This document shows, in pieces, positions 5,514-6,045 of a stretch of 6,045 bases of DNA. The translations under genes and the position numbers were made by a program. Source of the stretch: Candidatus Neomicrothrix sp. UBA4742 (lineage in GTDB: Bacteria > Actinomycetota > Acidimicrobiia > Acidimicrobiales > Acidimicrobilacustridaceae); contig DHIQ01000023.1 in assembly GCA_002403895.1 (NCBI GenBank), forward strand, positions 24,335 through 30,379. The letters run 5' to 3'. Position 1 is the first letter of the stretch; the number at the start of each line of letters is the position of its first letter. The notes under the pieces are model-generated. The model was given only the letters and a program-made list of their open reading frames with translations. It was not told where the DNA came from and made no database searches.

Positions 5514-5918
5514 ATGACCCACCCGGCGTTGAAGCAGGTGCAGGACCAGCGCATGGAGAGCCGCTCGCTCCGGGTGGCCGACGCGATCACCGCGTTCGCG
5601 GGCTCGATGACCTTCGTCTACATCCACGTCGTGTTCTTCGCCTTGTGGATCGTCGCTCTCGGCTATCTCCTCAAGGGCGACCCCTACCCGTTCGGCCTCC
5701 TCACCTTGGTCGTGTCCCTGGAGGCGATTTTCCTGTCGACCTTCGTCATGATCGGCCAGAACCGAGCAGCCGATCTGGCCGCGGCGAAGGCTGAACATGA
5801 CTTCACCGTGCAACAGACGCTGCTGCAGGAGAACACCCGGCTCACGGTGGAGATCCACAAGCTGACCTCCGAGATGCACCAGGGTCTGAAGCTCGGGGAC
5901 GCGTCACCCCCTAGTTGA
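5514..5918 (+). CDS. DUF1003 family membrane protein
   Basis: A 134-residue protein with the DUF1003 signature: RVADAITAFAGSMTFVYIHVV (about 20-40), first TM helix about 34-53, then GDPYPFGLLTLVVSLEAIF and second TM helix about 60-80, followed by STFVMIGQNR. The C-terminal part (about 85-123, AADLAAAKAEHDFTVQQTLLQENTRLTVEIHKL) is a polar amphipathic helix likely to form a coiled coil. Family members are inner-membrane proteins of unknown function, and the length is typical. The ATG at 5514 is used; a GTG at 5508 sits five bases after a GGAG and may be the true start, adding two residues. Upstream in-frame codons from 5394 are not family-like. The gene shares the direction of the repeats. Confidence 0.92.
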   Translation: MTHPALKQVQDQRMESRSLRVADAITAFAGSMTFVYIHVVFFALWIVALGYLLKGDPYPFGLLTLVVSLEAIFLSTFVMIGQNRAADLAAAKAEHDFTVQQTLLQENTRLTVEIHKLTSEMHQGLKLGDASPPS

Positions 5919-5939
5919 CCCGGACCAGCGCAGGAGACA

Positions 5940-5978
5940 ACGGTCGAGTCCGTCTACTGGTGAGCAACGAAAGTTGCC
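5940..5978 (+). repeat. Possible degenerate repeat copy with a GNRA-type hairpin
   Basis: ACGG (5940-5943)/CCGT (5950-5953) form a hairpin, followed three bases later by CTGGTGAG (5957-5964) and CGAAAGTTGCCG, which resembles the CTGGGGAG...CGAAGTACGCCG of full copies with about four bases missing. GCAAC (5964-5968) and GTTGC (5973-5977) also form a perfect stem around GAAA. No left terminal arm could be matched convincingly, so this is less secure than the 3725-3774 structure. Confidence 0.3.
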
Positions 5979-6037
5979 GATCGCCCTAGCGAGGTATCCC
6001 GGAAGCGCCCGACACCGCCTGGTGACAAGCGATAGAA

Positions 6038-6045
6038 CCGGCAGA
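6038..6045 (+). repeat. Start of a further repeat copy (R8), cut by the window edge
   Basis: The last eight bases CCGGCAGA match the first eight bases of R4-R7. The preceding GGTGACAAGCGATAG resembles the left flanks of R4 and R6 (ACGAGCG then 4-5 bases then CCGGCAG). Only the beginning is visible, so the call depends on the flank as much as on the eight bases. Confidence 0.6.

Noticed and set aside
5238..5879. N-terminal extension of the minus-strand two-TM protein
   Set aside because: The extension is antisense to the DUF1003 gene and crosses R7. The protein-like part begins at the ATG at 5237.
5981..6030. Possible additional repeat fragment around GAGGTATCCCGG
   Set aside because: Only a short GAGGTA..CCGG similarity to R4, with no following core and no paired ends.
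164..6045. Classical integron attC sites
   Set aside because: No copy carries the RYYYAAC and GTTRRRY boxes at its ends in either orientation; most right ends read GTACGCC. GTT appears only in R1 and R6 and without the full box. The comparison with integrons rests on layout and fold only.

Overview
The window is high-GC bacterial DNA. Its coding style (G/C-rich third codon positions, frequent GTG starts, Ser/Gly-rich lipoprotein linkers) and its gene families (DUF1905, DUF1003, a stand-alone EF-Tu domain-2-like protein, paired YVTN and kelch propeller lipoproteins) point to an actinobacterium, possibly Acidimicrobiia-like. The taxon is an inference. No RNA gene, transposase or integrase is visible here.

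The main feature is a family of intergenic repeats separating a series of unrelated small genes. Seven copies (R1-R7) start at 164, 586, 1176, 3838, 4223, 4925 and 5291, and the beginning of an eighth (R8) sits at the right edge (6038). Six of the seven full copies are exactly 62 bp and R1 is 65 bp. All lie in the same orientation. Each starts CCGGCA, has a short hairpin whose sequence varies while its pairing is kept, then a near-invariant GGCTGGGGAGAA core, and ends near GAAGTACGCCG, which is complementary to the left end. Two shorter degenerate look-alikes (3725-3774 and about 5940-5978) lie in gene-free stretches just before R4 and R8.

Layout: C-terminal end of an unknown CDS (2-118, +); R1; DUF1905 protein (222-542, -) with an apparent +1 frameshift near its end; R2; small dimeric alpha/beta-barrel-like protein (819-1088, -); R3; two convergent beta-propeller lipoproteins, YVTN/YncE-like (1331-2542, +) and kelch (2558-3634, -); degenerate copy; R4; EF-Tu domain-2-like protein (3944-4219, +); R5; two-TM unknown protein (4316-4900, +); R6; 74-residue two-TM unknown protein (5013-5237, -); R7; DUF1003 membrane protein (5514-5918, +); degenerate copy; R8.

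Apart from the propeller pair, which probably works together outside the cytoplasmic membrane, the genes share no evident pathway and point in both directions, while the repeats never change direction. That is the arrangement of a gene-cassette array, as in integrons, but the repeats lack the canonical attC boxes (RYYYAAC/GTTRRRY). The best hypothesis is an integron-like or otherwise site-specific cassette array using a divergent folded recombination site. A dispersed structured repeat (REP/MITE-like or RNA-encoding) inserted between genes remains the main alternative.

Gene-free stretches: 543-818 holds R2 and nothing else recognisable apart from the left arm of the hairpin at the end of the alpha/beta-barrel gene. 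1089-1330 holds R3. 3635-3943 holds the degenerate copy and R4. 5238-5513 holds R7 and two short inverted repeats. 5919-6045 holds a degenerate copy and the start of R8.
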